Assembly (NCBI RefSeq): GCF_040219215.1
Contig: NZ_JAVJSX010000044.1
Coordinates: 124,001-188,000 of the forward strand
DNA length: 64,000 nucleotides
Reading direction: 5' to 3'
From: Thalassobaculum_A sp040219215
Lineage (GTDB): Bacteria; Pseudomonadota; Alphaproteobacteria; Thalassobaculales; Thalassobaculaceae
Shown here: positions 42,976 through 51,071 of the stretch, in pieces
Numbering within the stretch: the first letter of the stretch is position 1
Layout of the letters: each line of letters opens with the position of its first letter
Made by a program: the position numbers and the translations under genes
Notes under the pieces: generated by a model
Told to the model about the DNA's origin: nothing
The model's database searches: none
What the model saw: the letters and a program-made list of their open reading frames with translations, nothing else

Positions 42976-44138
42976 TTGCGGCCATTGAAGATGCCGTAGT
43001 GGCCGACCGCTTTCTCCAGATGGTCACGGCGGCGGGCATCGGGAATGTTCGGCGTCAAACGATGCGCGCCGAGTGTCTGACCGGGGGCGGAGATGTCGTC
43101 GAGTTCACCTTCCACGGTAAGCAGGGCGGTTTTCCGGATTGCTTCCGGCCGCACCGGCATCCCACACCACTCCATCGTGCCGAGTGGCAGTTGGCGTTCC
43201 TTGAACACCCGCTGGACAGTCTCAAGGTAGTACTCGGCCGGGACGTCCATTACCGACAGATATTCGTTGTAGAACCGCTGCTTGCCTTCGGCCGATTCTC
43301 CGTCACCTTCCACCAGATGTCGGAACATCTCCATGTGAGCCGTCACATGCCGGTCGGGGTTCATCGCGATGAATGCGCCGATCTGCAGAAAGCCCGGATA
43401 GACCCGGCGATGCGCGCCTGGATAGTAAGCCGGCACCGTGGTGATGCACCGGGTCTCGAACCAACTCATGTCGCGGGCATCGGCGAGTTGGGTAACCACC
43501 GTCGGGGCGCCGTCCGGATCGATCGGGCCGCCCATCAAGGTCATCGACGCGGGTTGCGCCGGGTCGTCCTGGTCAGCGAGCAGGGCGACCGCCGCAAGCG
43601 TGATCGGCGCCGGCTGACAAACCGCGATGACGTGGAGATCGGGCGCCAGATGACGCATGAAGTCCATCAGCAAAGTCATGTAGTCGTCGAGGTGGAAGAA
43701 CCCCTGGCTCAGCGGAATGCCACGCGCGTCGGTCCAGTCCGTGATGTACACGTCGTGATCGGCGATCAGGGCTTGTACTGTTCCGCGCAGCAGCGTTGCG
43801 TAGTGACCGGAGACCGGGGCGATCAACAGCACCTTCGGATCCTGGCGCGTGGTATCGCGCCGGACATGGACCAGATCGCAGAATGGCGTCGACAGAACCG
43901 AGTCGAATGACACGGCGACCGGTCCATCGGGGGTCTGGGCGGTGTCGATCTCCCAGTCGGGCTTGCCGCGGTACTTGATCACGCTGTCCAGCACCTCGAC
44001 TCCGGCTTCGAGGGCCCGACCGAAGGCAACGTAGGACAACGGTGCCAGCGGGTGGCCATTCATCGCCATGGTCGTCTGGGTGAACAGCCGGACCGGCGCC
44101 ATCAGGGCCCGCTGGGTCTCGTACAGGGAGTAGAGCAA
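42921..44138 (-). CDS. phaZ: Intracellular poly(3-hydroxyalkanoate) depolymerase
   Basis: Mobilises stored PHA granules, 405 residues. Similar to the Ralstonia PhaZ type, with an alpha/beta-hydrolase fold whose nucleophile is a Cys in VCQPA (about residue 174) rather than Ser. Other marks are APVSGHYATLLRGTV, DVYITDWTDARGIPLSQG, MNPDRHVTAHMEMF and VGHYGIFNGRKWRE (catalytic His). The frame is open to a TTG at 44177, but I start at TTG 44138, because it gives MLYSLYET, matching the family's MLYQLxE start, with GGAG eight bases upstream. Followed by a phosphatase gene. Confidence 0.9.
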   Translation of the reverse strand: MLYSLYETQRALMAPVRLFTQTTMAMNGHPLAPLSYVAFGRALEAGVEVLDSVIKYRGKPDWEIDTAQTPDGPVAVSFDSVLSTPFCDLVHVRRDTTRQDPKVLLIAPVSGHYATLLRGTVQALIADHDVYITDWTDARGIPLSQGFFHLDDYMTLLMDFMRHLAPDLHVIAVCQPAPITLAAVALLADQDDPAQPASMTLMGGPIDPDGAPTVVTQLADARDMSWFETRCITTVPAYYPGAHRRVYPGFLQIGAFIAMNPDRHVTAHMEMFRHLVEGDGESAEGKQRFYNEYLSVMDVPAEYYLETVQRVFKERQLPLGTMEWCGMPVRPEAIRKTALLTVEGELDDISAPGQTLGAHRLTPNIPDARRRDHLEKAVGHYGIFNGRKWRENIAPVIGRFIRDVS

Positions 44139-44222
44139 GACGGGGTTCTCCGTTCCGGAATGGAACTGTTCGAACAAAAGTCCGCTATCAGACTCCCCGT
44201 ATCATGAAAGATCAAGGTTGAC

Positions 44223-44238
44223 GGTCCGTTAACGGACC
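44223..44238. promoter_or_regulatory. Perfect 16-bp palindrome upstream of phaZ
   Basis: GGTCCGTTAACGGACC is fully self-complementary and lies 85 bases upstream of the chosen phaZ start, in a 240-base intergenic region. Size and position suit an operator for a dimeric repressor, for example a TetR- or PhaR-like factor. The regulator is not identified. Confidence 0.45.
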
Positions 44239-44336
44239 CGGGAGCCGGAACACAGCAGGTCTCGCAGATGTCCGGGTGCCGTGGAGTTCTGCGGTGAACG
44301 GCCGCTGGCCGCCCCTTCTGCCTGCTCGAATGAGAG

Positions 44337-44366
44337 ACGGCGCCACCCGGTCGGGGGCGGCGCCGT
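44337..44366. terminator. Stem-loop after hupE-like gene
   Basis: ACGGCGCC (44337-44344) pairs perfectly with GGCGCCGT (44359-44366), 13 bases beyond the HupE stop. A GC-rich 14-base loop lies between. Lacks a clear T-run in either direction, so a Rho-independent terminator is probable but not proven. Confidence 0.5.
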
Positions 44367-44378
44367 GTCGGGTTCTGA

Positions 44379-45026
44379 TTAGGCCAGAATCAGTGCCTCG
44401 AGGTTTTCGATCAGGAATGCGACGCCGATTCCGGCGATCAGCGCACCGGCGAGTCGGGGTTGGATTGCCGCCGGACCGGCTGAGTTCCAGATCCTTAGAG
44501 TCACGTAGCCCGCGGCCAATGCCAGCGCGTACTGAACCGCGGCAAACCCGGCCAGATAGGCCAGAAGTGGCGCGGGTTCGGCACCCACGATGCTTTCCCC
44601 GTACGCCCAGCCATGGAACAGGCCGGCAACCGCGAACAGGCCGATCAGAATGAAGCTACCCCTCGCACGACCTGACAACACCAGCGTACCGAGCGCGACG
44701 ATCGAGGCGGCGATGACCGTTTCTGCGATCGGCAACGCCGTTCCGGCAACTTGAACCAAACAGCCGGCGATTGTGGCTGCGATGAAGGCCAATGGTGTCA
44801 GGAAGCGTCTGCTGGTGAATGCGGCGGCGAGCCCGACAGCGATCACGAAAGCCAGATGATCGATCCCGATGATGGGATGGCCGAGTCCGGAGAGCAGGCC
44901 GGTCGCAACGGTTTGTGGCGTTGCGCCACCCATCGGGTGGTGAGCGAACGCCGGATTCGCCGAGATGGCGAGGAAAGTTGGAGCGAGCGCCGTCACGGCA
45001 GCCGCCCACAGATGTCGTGTCATCAT
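44379..45026 (-). CDS. HupE/UreJ-family transporter, probable cobalt importer under B12 riboswitch
   Basis: Inner-membrane permease of 215 residues with a signal peptide (to AFAHHP) and about six helices. His-rich metal-like motifs are AHHPMGG just after cleavage, GHPIIGIDHLAF (the HupE hallmark) and GLFHGWAYGESIVG. HupE/UreJ proteins carry Ni or Co. The adenosylcobalamin riboswitch just upstream makes cobalt the likely substrate, since such riboswitches control cobalt uptake in many bacteria. Start ATG 45026 has GGGGAGA seven bases upstream. An adjacent ATG (45023) is nearly equal. Ends before a stem-loop. Confidence 0.88.
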   Translation of the reverse strand: MMTRHLWAAAVTALAPTFLAISANPAFAHHPMGGATPQTVATGLLSGLGHPIIGIDHLAFVIAVGLAAAFTSRRFLTPLAFIAATIAGCLVQVAGTALPIAETVIAASIVALGTLVLSGRARGSFILIGLFAVAGLFHGWAYGESIVGAEPAPLLAYLAGFAAVQYALALAAGYVTLRIWNSAGPAAIQPRLAGALIAGIGVAFLIENLEALILA

Positions 45027-45079
45027 GGAACATTCTCCCCGGTCGTCCACCCGACGACCGTCTCAGGTTTCAGGGTGGT

Positions 45080-45235
45080 GGCAGGTCTCCTGGCTCGCGC
45101 GTCACAGCGTCTCATCCAGCCTTCCCAGCAGTGCCAGTGGCCGTGTGGATGACGCTCAGCGCTCACAGTTGCGGGGGCAGCCACGGATTCGCTCCCTGAT
45201 GGGTACGCTTCACCGTGTTCCCTATTATGCCGTCG
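45080..45235 (-). promoter_or_regulatory. Cobalamin (AdoCbl) riboswitch
   Basis: On the minus strand the leader reads in order: ATAGGGAA, then GGTGAAGCG, GCTGCCCCCGCAACTGT, GCCACTG, GGGAAGGC, and the B12 box AGCCAGGAGACCTGCC, all in canonical order and spacing. These are the conserved parts of the cobalamin aptamer. It lies 54 bases before the HupE/UreJ start. With cobalamin bound, translation or transcription of the gene would be shut off. The distance and a possible pairing of the B12 box region with the leader before the start favour translational control, which is inference. Confidence 0.93.
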
Positions 45236-45238
45236 TCG

Positions 45239-45289
45239 CGATCGCTCCGGCGGCACCACCGGTCGGGAGTGTTGCCGCCGGAGCGATCG
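45239..45289. repeat. Perfect 17-bp inverted repeat next to the riboswitch
   Basis: CGATCGCTCCGGCGGCA (45239-45255) and its exact reverse complement (45273-45289) are separated by 17 bases. It lies immediately 5' of the cobalamin aptamer, in the intergenic region between hupE and the AMP nucleosidase gene. The very strong stem could be a structured leader, a terminator from the direction of AMP nucleosidase, or a small palindromic repeat element. No T-run. The 354-base gap 45027-45380 holds only this repeat and the riboswitch. Confidence 0.7.
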
Positions 45290-45380
45290 GCATCAAGGGT
45301 CAAATTCCTCGGCCCCGTCGACGTCGGGTTCATGGCCGGTTGCGGCGCGTCCGTGGTAAGATTCGCACCCGTTGACCGGA

Positions 45381-46868
45381 ATGGTTGCCCGAATCATGGA
45401 TGCGTCATCCGTCTCCCGCGCCCCTCTCGATCCACCGTTGCTGTGCGATGACGCGGAGTCCGTGGTGGCCGCGCTCGACCGGCTGTACCGAACGCAGATC
45501 GAGTTCCTGCAAGCCGGCTTTCAGGCGTTCAGGGCCGGAGAACTGCAAGGACGGGTCCGGGCGGTCTATCCGATGGCGCGCCTGGTGGTTGACGAGGACC
45601 ACGCGCCGATTCCGGCGGCCACGTTCGGCTTCGCCGATCAGCCGGGGGTCTACGAAGGCAGCTTTACCCGGATCGACCTGTTTCGAGGGCACCTGTCCAA
45701 GCAGTTCGCCCAGATCATCGAGAACCATGCCCAGCCGATCGAGGTCGGGTTGTCGGAAACGCCGATCCCGCTGCCGTTCGCGTTTCCCGACGGGATGAAC
45801 GTGGGCGACGGCTTCGATGCGGCGGCGATGACCCGGCTGAAGCGGCATTTCGATATGCCGGCACTGGCGCTGATGGACGACCGGATCGTCAACGGCGACA
45901 TCAGGTCCAACCCGGGCGATCCGCTGCCGCTTGGCCTGTTCACCGCGCCACGCGTCGACTACTCGCTGCACCGGCTGCGGCACTATTGCGGGACTGCACC
46001 GGAGTACTTCCAGAATTTCGTGCTGTTCACCAACTATCAGGTCTATGTCGACGGCTTCGTGCAGCGCGCCGAGGCGCTGGTCCGCGATCCCGGCAGCGGG
46101 TACACGGCGTTCGTTGAGCCGGGAGGCCGGATCCTGCGCAAGGATGGCACCGCGATCGGCGTGCCTGCCCAAAGATCACCGCAGATGCCGGCCTATCACC
46201 TGGTCCGCGAGGGCCACCAGGGCGTGACGATGATCAACATCGGGGTCGGGCCCTCCAACGCCAAGACCATCACCGATCATGTGGCGGTGCTGCGCCCGAA
46301 CGCCTGGATCATGCTTGGACATTGTGCCGGTTTGCGGAACACCCAGCGGCTTGGCGATTACGTCCTGGCCCATGCCTATCACCGCGACGACCACGTGCTG
46401 GACGACGACCTGCCGGTTTGGGTCCCGATCCCGGCTCTCGCCGAGGTTCAGCAGGCGCTGGAGAAGGCGGTAGCCGACGTCACCGGCCTGGACGCGGTCG
46501 GGGTCAAGCGGATCATGCGCACCGGCACCGTGGCGTCGACCGACAACCGGAACTGGGAACTGCGCGAGCAGCATGAGCCGGACCGCGCCCTGTCCCTGTC
46601 GCGGGCCATCGCGCTCGACATGGAGAGTGCGACGGTGGCCGCCAACGGTTTCCGATTCCGGGTGCCCTACGGAACGCTGCTGTGCGTGTCGGACAAGCCG
46701 CTTCACGGCGAACTCAAGCTGCCGGGAATGGCCGACGACTTCTATCGCCGGCAGGTCGCCCAGCATCTCGATATCGGCTTCCGGACCATGGAACTGCTGC
46801 GCGCCTTGCCGCCGGAGCAACTGCAGTCGCGCAAGCTGCGCAGTTTCAACGAGGTGCCGCTGCAATAG
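45381..46868 (+). CDS. amn: AMP nucleosidase
   Basis: Cleaves AMP to adenine and ribose-5-phosphate, 495 residues. Marks in order: N-terminal domain (YRTQIEFLQAGFQAFRAGEL), LGLFTAPRVDYSLHRLRHYCGT, the central VRDPGSGYTAFVEPGG, ITMINIGVGPSNAKTITDHV segment (split as MINIGVGPSNAKT and ITDHVAVL), HCAGLRNTQRLGDYVLAHAY, TGTVASTDNRNWELR and the nucleoside phosphorylase-like catalytic LDMESATVAANGFRFRVPYGT with LCVSDKPLHGE. Length matches Amn. Two ATGs (45381, 45396) are available without clear ribosome-binding site, and I use the first. Confidence 0.92.
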   Translation: MVARIMDASSVSRAPLDPPLLCDDAESVVAALDRLYRTQIEFLQAGFQAFRAGELQGRVRAVYPMARLVVDEDHAPIPAATFGFADQPGVYEGSFTRIDLFRGHLSKQFAQIIENHAQPIEVGLSETPIPLPFAFPDGMNVGDGFDAAAMTRLKRHFDMPALALMDDRIVNGDIRSNPGDPLPLGLFTAPRVDYSLHRLRHYCGTAPEYFQNFVLFTNYQVYVDGFVQRAEALVRDPGSGYTAFVEPGGRILRKDGTAIGVPAQRSPQMPAYHLVREGHQGVTMINIGVGPSNAKTITDHVAVLRPNAWIMLGHCAGLRNTQRLGDYVLAHAYHRDDHVLDDDLPVWVPIPALAEVQQALEKAVADVTGLDAVGVKRIMRTGTVASTDNRNWELREQHEPDRALSLSRAIALDMESATVAANGFRFRVPYGTLLCVSDKPLHGELKLPGMADDFYRRQVAQHLDIGFRTMELLRALPPEQLQSRKLRSFNEVPLQ

Positions 46869-46874
46869 CTCCGA

Positions 46875-47159
46875 TCAGTAGTAGACCTTTCGGGATTTGG
46901 ATATCTGCAGGCCGTCTGGGTCGAAGATCGTTATGATGGCCCCTTTGATAGTGATGGTGCCGTCTGCGATCTCGACCTCCAAGTTCGATCCCTTGGCGGG
47001 GCGCAACTTCATGCCCATGTGGCAAGGCGCGTTCGGCTTTCCGGCTTCCGGTGCAAAAAACTCCCGGATCGCTCGACCAACACGTCGTAGGGGTGCTGCG
47101 GTCACCTGACCGTCGGCGGGCAATGTCATTTGTGAAAGACAATGAGTACCGCACATCAT
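46875..47159 (-). CDS. Small hypothetical protein
   Basis: 94-residue protein with no recognised family. Its start has GGGGAG five to eight bases upstream of two adjacent ATGs (47159, 47156), supporting translation. The C-terminal half is a short beta-rich pattern (LEVEIADGTITIKGAIITIFD), the N-terminal part carries two Cys (CGTHCLSQ) and an Arg-rich helix. Converges on amn six bases away. Its upstream neighbour on the same strand is the leucine dehydrogenase gene, 81 bases away. Possibly a small regulatory or metal-binding protein. Confidence 0.55.
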   Translation of the reverse strand: MMCGTHCLSQMTLPADGQVTAAPLRRVGRAIREFFAPEAGKPNAPCHMGMKLRPAKGSNLEVEIADGTITIKGAIITIFDPDGLQISKSRKVYY

Positions 47160-47240
47160 TCACTCCCCAGCTTTGCATGTGTTCCAACGCTGTATCGGGG
47201 TGTGCGGGATTGGGCATTGATTCAGCGCAAATAAGGCAAC

Positions 47241-48287
47241 CTATGCTGCCCGTAAGCGTGCTTCTGCCCGACGATCAGCGGCCAAAGATGTTGGAATTCG
47301 ATCGCGATCCGACAACTCGAAGATCTCGGTCAGCGTGTCGTGAATGCGACCGACATGGGCGAAGGCGGCCTGCCGATCGTAGGGTCGGCCAGTTCGAGTC
47401 GACTCGTAGGCGACATGGATGATGCCGCCCGCGTTGATGGCGTAGTCCGGCGCATAGAGGATGCCCCGATCGAAAAGTGCGTCGCCATGGCGGGCTTCGG
47501 CGAGTTGGTTGTTGGCGGAACCGGCCACCACCGGTGCGCGCAGCTCCGGGATCGTCGCGTCGTTCAGGGTGGCGCCCAGAGCGCACGGCGAAAAGACCTC
47601 CGCTTCCTCAGCATGGATGTTCGCAGGGTCGGCTGATCTGGCGTCGAACTCCCGGACCGCCGAGGCGACGCGCACCGGATCGATATCGGCGACGATCAGT
47701 TTCGCGCCGGCTTCGGCGAGAAGGCCGGCGAGCCCGATCCCGACGTGGCCGAGACCCTGGATGGCCACCCGCAGGCCGTTGACGTCCGACACGCCGAGAC
47801 GATGCCGCAGTGCAGCTTTGATCCCGACGAACACCCCTAAGGCGGTGGCCGGTGAGGGATCGCCCGCGCCGCCTTCGGCGATACCCGCCACATGAGCGGT
47901 CGTGTGCCGTACGACTTCCAGATCGGCCACCGACGTGCCGACATCCTCGGCAGTGACATAGGCGCCACCAAGGCTCTCAATCGCGCATCCGAACGCCTCC
48001 CACAGGGCATCGGTCTTATCGCGCGATGGGTCGCCGAGAATGACCGCCTTGCCGCCGCCGAAGGGTAGATCGGCAAGCGCAGACTTGTACGTCATGCCTC
48101 GTGACAGCCGCAGCGCATCGGCAATGGCGTCATTCTCGTGCGGGTACTGCCACATACGGCATCCGCCGAGGGCGGGTCCCCGTGTGGTGTCGTGAACCGC
48201 GATGATGGCGCGCAGTCCAGACGCTGGATCGGATGCGAATACAACCTGCTCGTGGTCCGCGAAATCCGGAGCGGTGAAGACGGACAT
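47241..48287 (-). CDS. Leucine dehydrogenase (Glu/Leu/Phe/Val dehydrogenase family)
   Basis: NAD-dependent oxidative deamination of L-leucine and other branched-chain amino acids to 2-oxo acids and ammonia. 348 residues. Marks are TRGPALGGCRMWQY, the catalytic Lys region MTYKSALADLPFGGGKAVI, EDVGTSVADLEVV, the Rossmann motif GLGHVGIGLA and APDYAINAGGIIHVAYE. The sequence has the Leu-dehydrogenase pattern rather than glutamate dehydrogenase. The GGAGG before ATG 48287 is strong (GGGAGGAAGGTC). Directly downstream of the branched-chain ABC operon, separated by hairpins. Confidence 0.9.
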   Translation of the reverse strand: MSVFTAPDFADHEQVVFASDPASGLRAIIAVHDTTRGPALGGCRMWQYPHENDAIADALRLSRGMTYKSALADLPFGGGKAVILGDPSRDKTDALWEAFGCAIESLGGAYVTAEDVGTSVADLEVVRHTTAHVAGIAEGGAGDPSPATALGVFVGIKAALRHRLGVSDVNGLRVAIQGLGHVGIGLAGLLAEAGAKLIVADIDPVRVASAVREFDARSADPANIHAEEAEVFSPCALGATLNDATIPELRAPVVAGSANNQLAEARHGDALFDRGILYAPDYAINAGGIIHVAYESTRTGRPYDRQAAFAHVGRIHDTLTEIFELSDRDRIPTSLAADRRAEARLRAA

Positions 48288-48340
48288 GACCTTCCTCCCA
48301 CGGTGTTGCGCTATGAAGGAAAGCTTGGGTAGCCGAAGCG

Positions 48341-48385
48341 GTTCCGCAACCGGAACGGCCGGAAAAGACCGAACCGGTCCTTTTC
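48341..48385 (-). terminator. Tandem hairpins between liv operon and leucine dehydrogenase gene
   Basis: GTTCCG(48341-48346)/CGGAAC(48351-48356) and GAAAAGACCG(48362-48371)/CGGTCCTTTTC(48375-48385, one bulge). On the minus strand the second stem ends in a T-rich run TCTTTTC, terminator-like. It would stop or attenuate liv readthrough before the dehydrogenase gene, whose promoter may lie between these and its start. Role inferred. Confidence 0.45.
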
Positions 48386-48420
48386 GCCGTGACTTGGTGG
48401 CCCCGCGTTGCCGGATGGAT

Positions 48421-48446
48421 CCGGGCAGCGACAGAAAGCTGCCCGG
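48421..48446 (-). terminator. Terminator-type hairpin directly after livM
   Basis: Perfect 9-bp stem CCGGGCAGC (48421-48429) and GCTGCCCGG (48438-48446) with an 8-base loop, beginning immediately after the LivM stop codon on the minus strand. No extended T-run follows, so it may rely on Rho or act as a 3' stabiliser. Confidence 0.6.
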
Positions 48447-49463
48447 TTATTCGCCAGGTTGAACGCGTGGCGGGGTGACGCGCGCGGTGAAGGATTCGAT
48501 GGCTTTGCCGAGCACGCCACGGGGCATGTAGATGATGAAAAGGATCAGCATCAACCCGTAGATCGTCACGTCGAGGCCATGGAACTCGTTGCCGAACCCG
48601 AGGCGCAGGCCTTCGCCAAGCAGGATCGTGATGACCGCGCCGACCGTCGGGCCGAGCTGCACGAACATGCCACCGGCGATCACCGCAAAGACGATCTGCA
48701 GTGAGATCGCGATGCCCGACACGGTCTCGGGGTTGATGTACTGCTGGTATTGGCCATAGACGGCGCCACCGAAGGCGGTCATCGCCGCCGAGATGACGGT
48801 GACCGTCAGCTTGGTCCGGGTGACGTTGATGCCGACGGAGGCGGAGGCGTCCTCCTCCTGGCTGATCGCCTCCATGGCGTAGCGCAGCATCGACCGGTCG
48901 ACCGCCCGCCAGATCAGCAGCCCGACCAGCCAGACGCCGACAATGATGTAGAACCACACCGACTTGGAGGCGAACTGCAAAGCGTAGAACGACACCGGAT
49001 TCTCCGGCGACACCATGCCGGCCGGGGTTACGCCGAGCGAACCACCGGTGTGATCGCGCAGGGCGACAATGAGAAGCCGGGCCACCTCGGTCAATGCCAG
49101 CGTCACCAGCGCGAAATAGTGGCCGGTGATCTTGAAGCGGAAGCAGGGCAGGCCGATCAGCAGGCCCAGAACCGCCGACAGCAGAATCGAGATCGGAATG
49201 CCGACCCAAGGGGTCAGCCCGAAATGGTTCCACAGCATGGTGGTGCCGTAGGCGCCGACGCCGAGAAACGCGCCGTGCCCAAGCGAGACCAGCCCGAACC
49301 GACCCATGACCGACCAACTGGTGTAGATGAACGCCCACAGCAGGATCGAGATGGCGATGTGCAGCACATAGTCGCTGAAGCCCAGCAGCGGCAGGGTCAG
49401 CAGGGCGGCCAGCAGGATGCCCTTGAAGGCGTTGGTTCCAGTGAGGAAGCTCGAGGAGCCCAT
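48447..49463 (-). CDS. livM: Branched-chain amino acid ABC transporter permease
   Basis: Second permease of the branched-chain amino acid transporter, 338 residues. Marks: ILLWAFIYTSWSVMGRFGLVSLGHGAFLGVGAYG region, seen as SLGHGAFLGVGAYGTT, the Q/E-E loop that contacts the ATPases (AISQEEDASASVGINVTRTK), and C-terminal FIIYMPRGVLGK. About nine hydrophobic helices. Last gene of a minus-strand operon, 13 bases after livH. The substrate set is presumably Leu/Ile/Val or related, inferred from the family. Confidence 0.9.
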   Translation of the reverse strand: MGSSSFLTGTNAFKGILLAALLTLPLLGFSDYVLHIAISILLWAFIYTSWSVMGRFGLVSLGHGAFLGVGAYGTTMLWNHFGLTPWVGIPISILLSAVLGLLIGLPCFRFKITGHYFALVTLALTEVARLLIVALRDHTGGSLGVTPAGMVSPENPVSFYALQFASKSVWFYIIVGVWLVGLLIWRAVDRSMLRYAMEAISQEEDASASVGINVTRTKLTVTVISAAMTAFGGAVYGQYQQYINPETVSGIAISLQIVFAVIAGGMFVQLGPTVGAVITILLGEGLRLGFGNEFHGLDVTIYGLMLILFIIYMPRGVLGKAIESFTARVTPPRVQPGE

Positions 49464-49476
49464 CAGTCGATCTCCC

Positions 49477-50352
49477 TCAATTCCGCGATCCGAGGATGCC
49501 CTGGGGGCGGATGAACATCATGACGATGAAGAACACGAAGGCCAGCACGTAGCCCCACTCGACCTCGGCGTAGAAGCCACCCAGCGCGATGAACTCGGCG
49601 AAGATGAAGGCGGCGATGAACCCGCCGATCATGTTGCCGAGCCCGCCCAGCACGCAGACCATGAAGGTGATCGGCCCGAAGGTCAGGCCGATCGCCGGAT
49701 GGATGTCGTACAGCAGCACCAGCAGGCATGCGCCAAGCCCGGCGAGCCCGCCGCCAAGGGCGGAGGTCACCAGATAGATCTTGCGCGGGCTGACGCCCAT
49801 GAGCGGCATCACGTCCCGGTCCTGGCTGATCGCCCGGATGGCGGTACCGAGGTAGGTCTTCTTCAGGAACAGCCACAGCCCGAGCACCGCGACCAGCGAG
49901 ACGGCGAACGCGATGATCCGCGAGACCGGGAAGAACATGTTGCCGGCCTCGAAGCTGCCGAACGACACGCCGAGATTCCGGAACTCGACGGAGAACATCA
50001 TGGTCGCCAGACCCTGCAGGAAGAACAGCACACCGCCGGTGACCAGCAACTGGTTGATCGGCTCGGTATGCAGGATCGGCCTGATGACCAGGTGGTGAAG
50101 GATGGCGCCAAGGATGGCGACCACCACCACGCCGGCGGCGAACGCCAGAGGCAGCGGCACGCCGTACTCGGTGTACATGAAGAAGATCGTGTACATGCCG
50201 AGCATGATCAACTCGGCGTAGCAAATCCACACCACGTCGATCACGCCGAAGATGATGTTCAGCCCGAGCGACAGCAGCGCCAGGACCCCGCCGAACAGCA
50301 GGCCCTGGATCACCGTTTCCCAGAGGAATGGATCGGTCAGCGAGAATTCCAT
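49477..50352 (-). CDS. livH: Branched-chain amino acid ABC transporter permease
   Basis: First permease, 291 residues, with about eight helices. Family marks are GLLFGGVLALLSLGLNIIFGV, the AELIMLGMYTIFF region, SQDRDVMPLMGVSPRKI (EAA-like ATPase contact) and GLGNMIGGFIAAFIFAEF. Fourteen bases separate it from livF on one side and 13 from livM on the other, so all are one operon. It forms the channel with LivM. Confidence 0.9.
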   Translation of the reverse strand: MEFSLTDPFLWETVIQGLLFGGVLALLSLGLNIIFGVIDVVWICYAELIMLGMYTIFFMYTEYGVPLPLAFAAGVVVVAILGAILHHLVIRPILHTEPINQLLVTGGVLFFLQGLATMMFSVEFRNLGVSFGSFEAGNMFFPVSRIIAFAVSLVAVLGLWLFLKKTYLGTAIRAISQDRDVMPLMGVSPRKIYLVTSALGGGLAGLGACLLVLLYDIHPAIGLTFGPITFMVCVLGGLGNMIGGFIAAFIFAEFIALGGFYAEVEWGYVLAFVFFIVMMFIRPQGILGSRN

Positions 50353-50366
50353 GACAGACCCTCCCT

Positions 50367-51071
50367 TTACAGGCCGATATAGGCGCGACGGACTTCGTCG
50401 TTCGCCAGGAGATCAGCAGCAGGTCCGCTCATCTTGATGCGGCCGACTTCGAGCAGGTACGCGCGGTCGACCACCTTCAGGACCTGCTGGATGTTCTGCT
50501 CGACGATCAGCACGGTGTAGCCCTCCTCGCGGATCCTCCGCACCAGGTCGAAGACCTGCTGCACGATCACCGGCGCCAAGCCGGCGGATGGCTCGTCGAG
50601 CAGCAGCAGTTTCGGACCCGACATCAGGCCGCGTCCGATTGCGCACATCTGCTGTTCGCCGCCCGACAGGGTGCCGGCCAGCTGGTGGCAGCGCTCCTTC
50701 ATGCGGGGGAACAGCTCGTAGACGAAATCGAGGCGCTCGTCGTAGTGACTGCGCGCGCTGGCGACGAAGGCACCCATGCGCAGGTTCTCTTCGACCGTCA
50801 GTCGGGGGAACAGCCGTCGGTGCTCCGGGACATGCGCGATGCCAAGTTCGATGATCTGGTGGCTCGGCACCTCGTCGACCGAACGGCCTTCCATGGCGAT
50901 ATGACCGCCGGTCATGGCAATGACCTTGGAGATCACCCGCAGCAGCGAGGTCTTGCCGGCGCCGTTCGGGCCGATCACCGCAACCGCTTCACCGGCGCGC
51001 ACTTCGAGGCTGACGCCGAACAGGGCCTGGAAGGTCCCATAGCCGGCCGACACATTCTCAAGGGTCAGCAT
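50367..51071 (-). CDS. livF: Branched-chain amino acid ABC transporter ATPase
   Basis: 234-residue ATPase. Walker A GPNGAGKTS, signature LSGGEQQMCAIGRGLM, Walker B LLLLDEPSAGLAP, and Gln in place of the switch His (IVEQNIQQV), as typical for LivF. Start MLTLENVSAGYGTFQALFGV is canonical. It overlaps livG by seven bases, so translational coupling is likely. Confidence 0.92.
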   Translation of the reverse strand: MLTLENVSAGYGTFQALFGVSLEVRAGEAVAVIGPNGAGKTSLLRVISKVIAMTGGHIAMEGRSVDEVPSHQIIELGIAHVPEHRRLFPRLTVEENLRMGAFVASARSHYDERLDFVYELFPRMKERCHQLAGTLSGGEQQMCAIGRGLMSGPKLLLLDEPSAGLAPVIVQQVFDLVRRIREEGYTVLIVEQNIQQVLKVVDRAYLLEVGRIKMSGPAADLLANDEVRRAYIGL

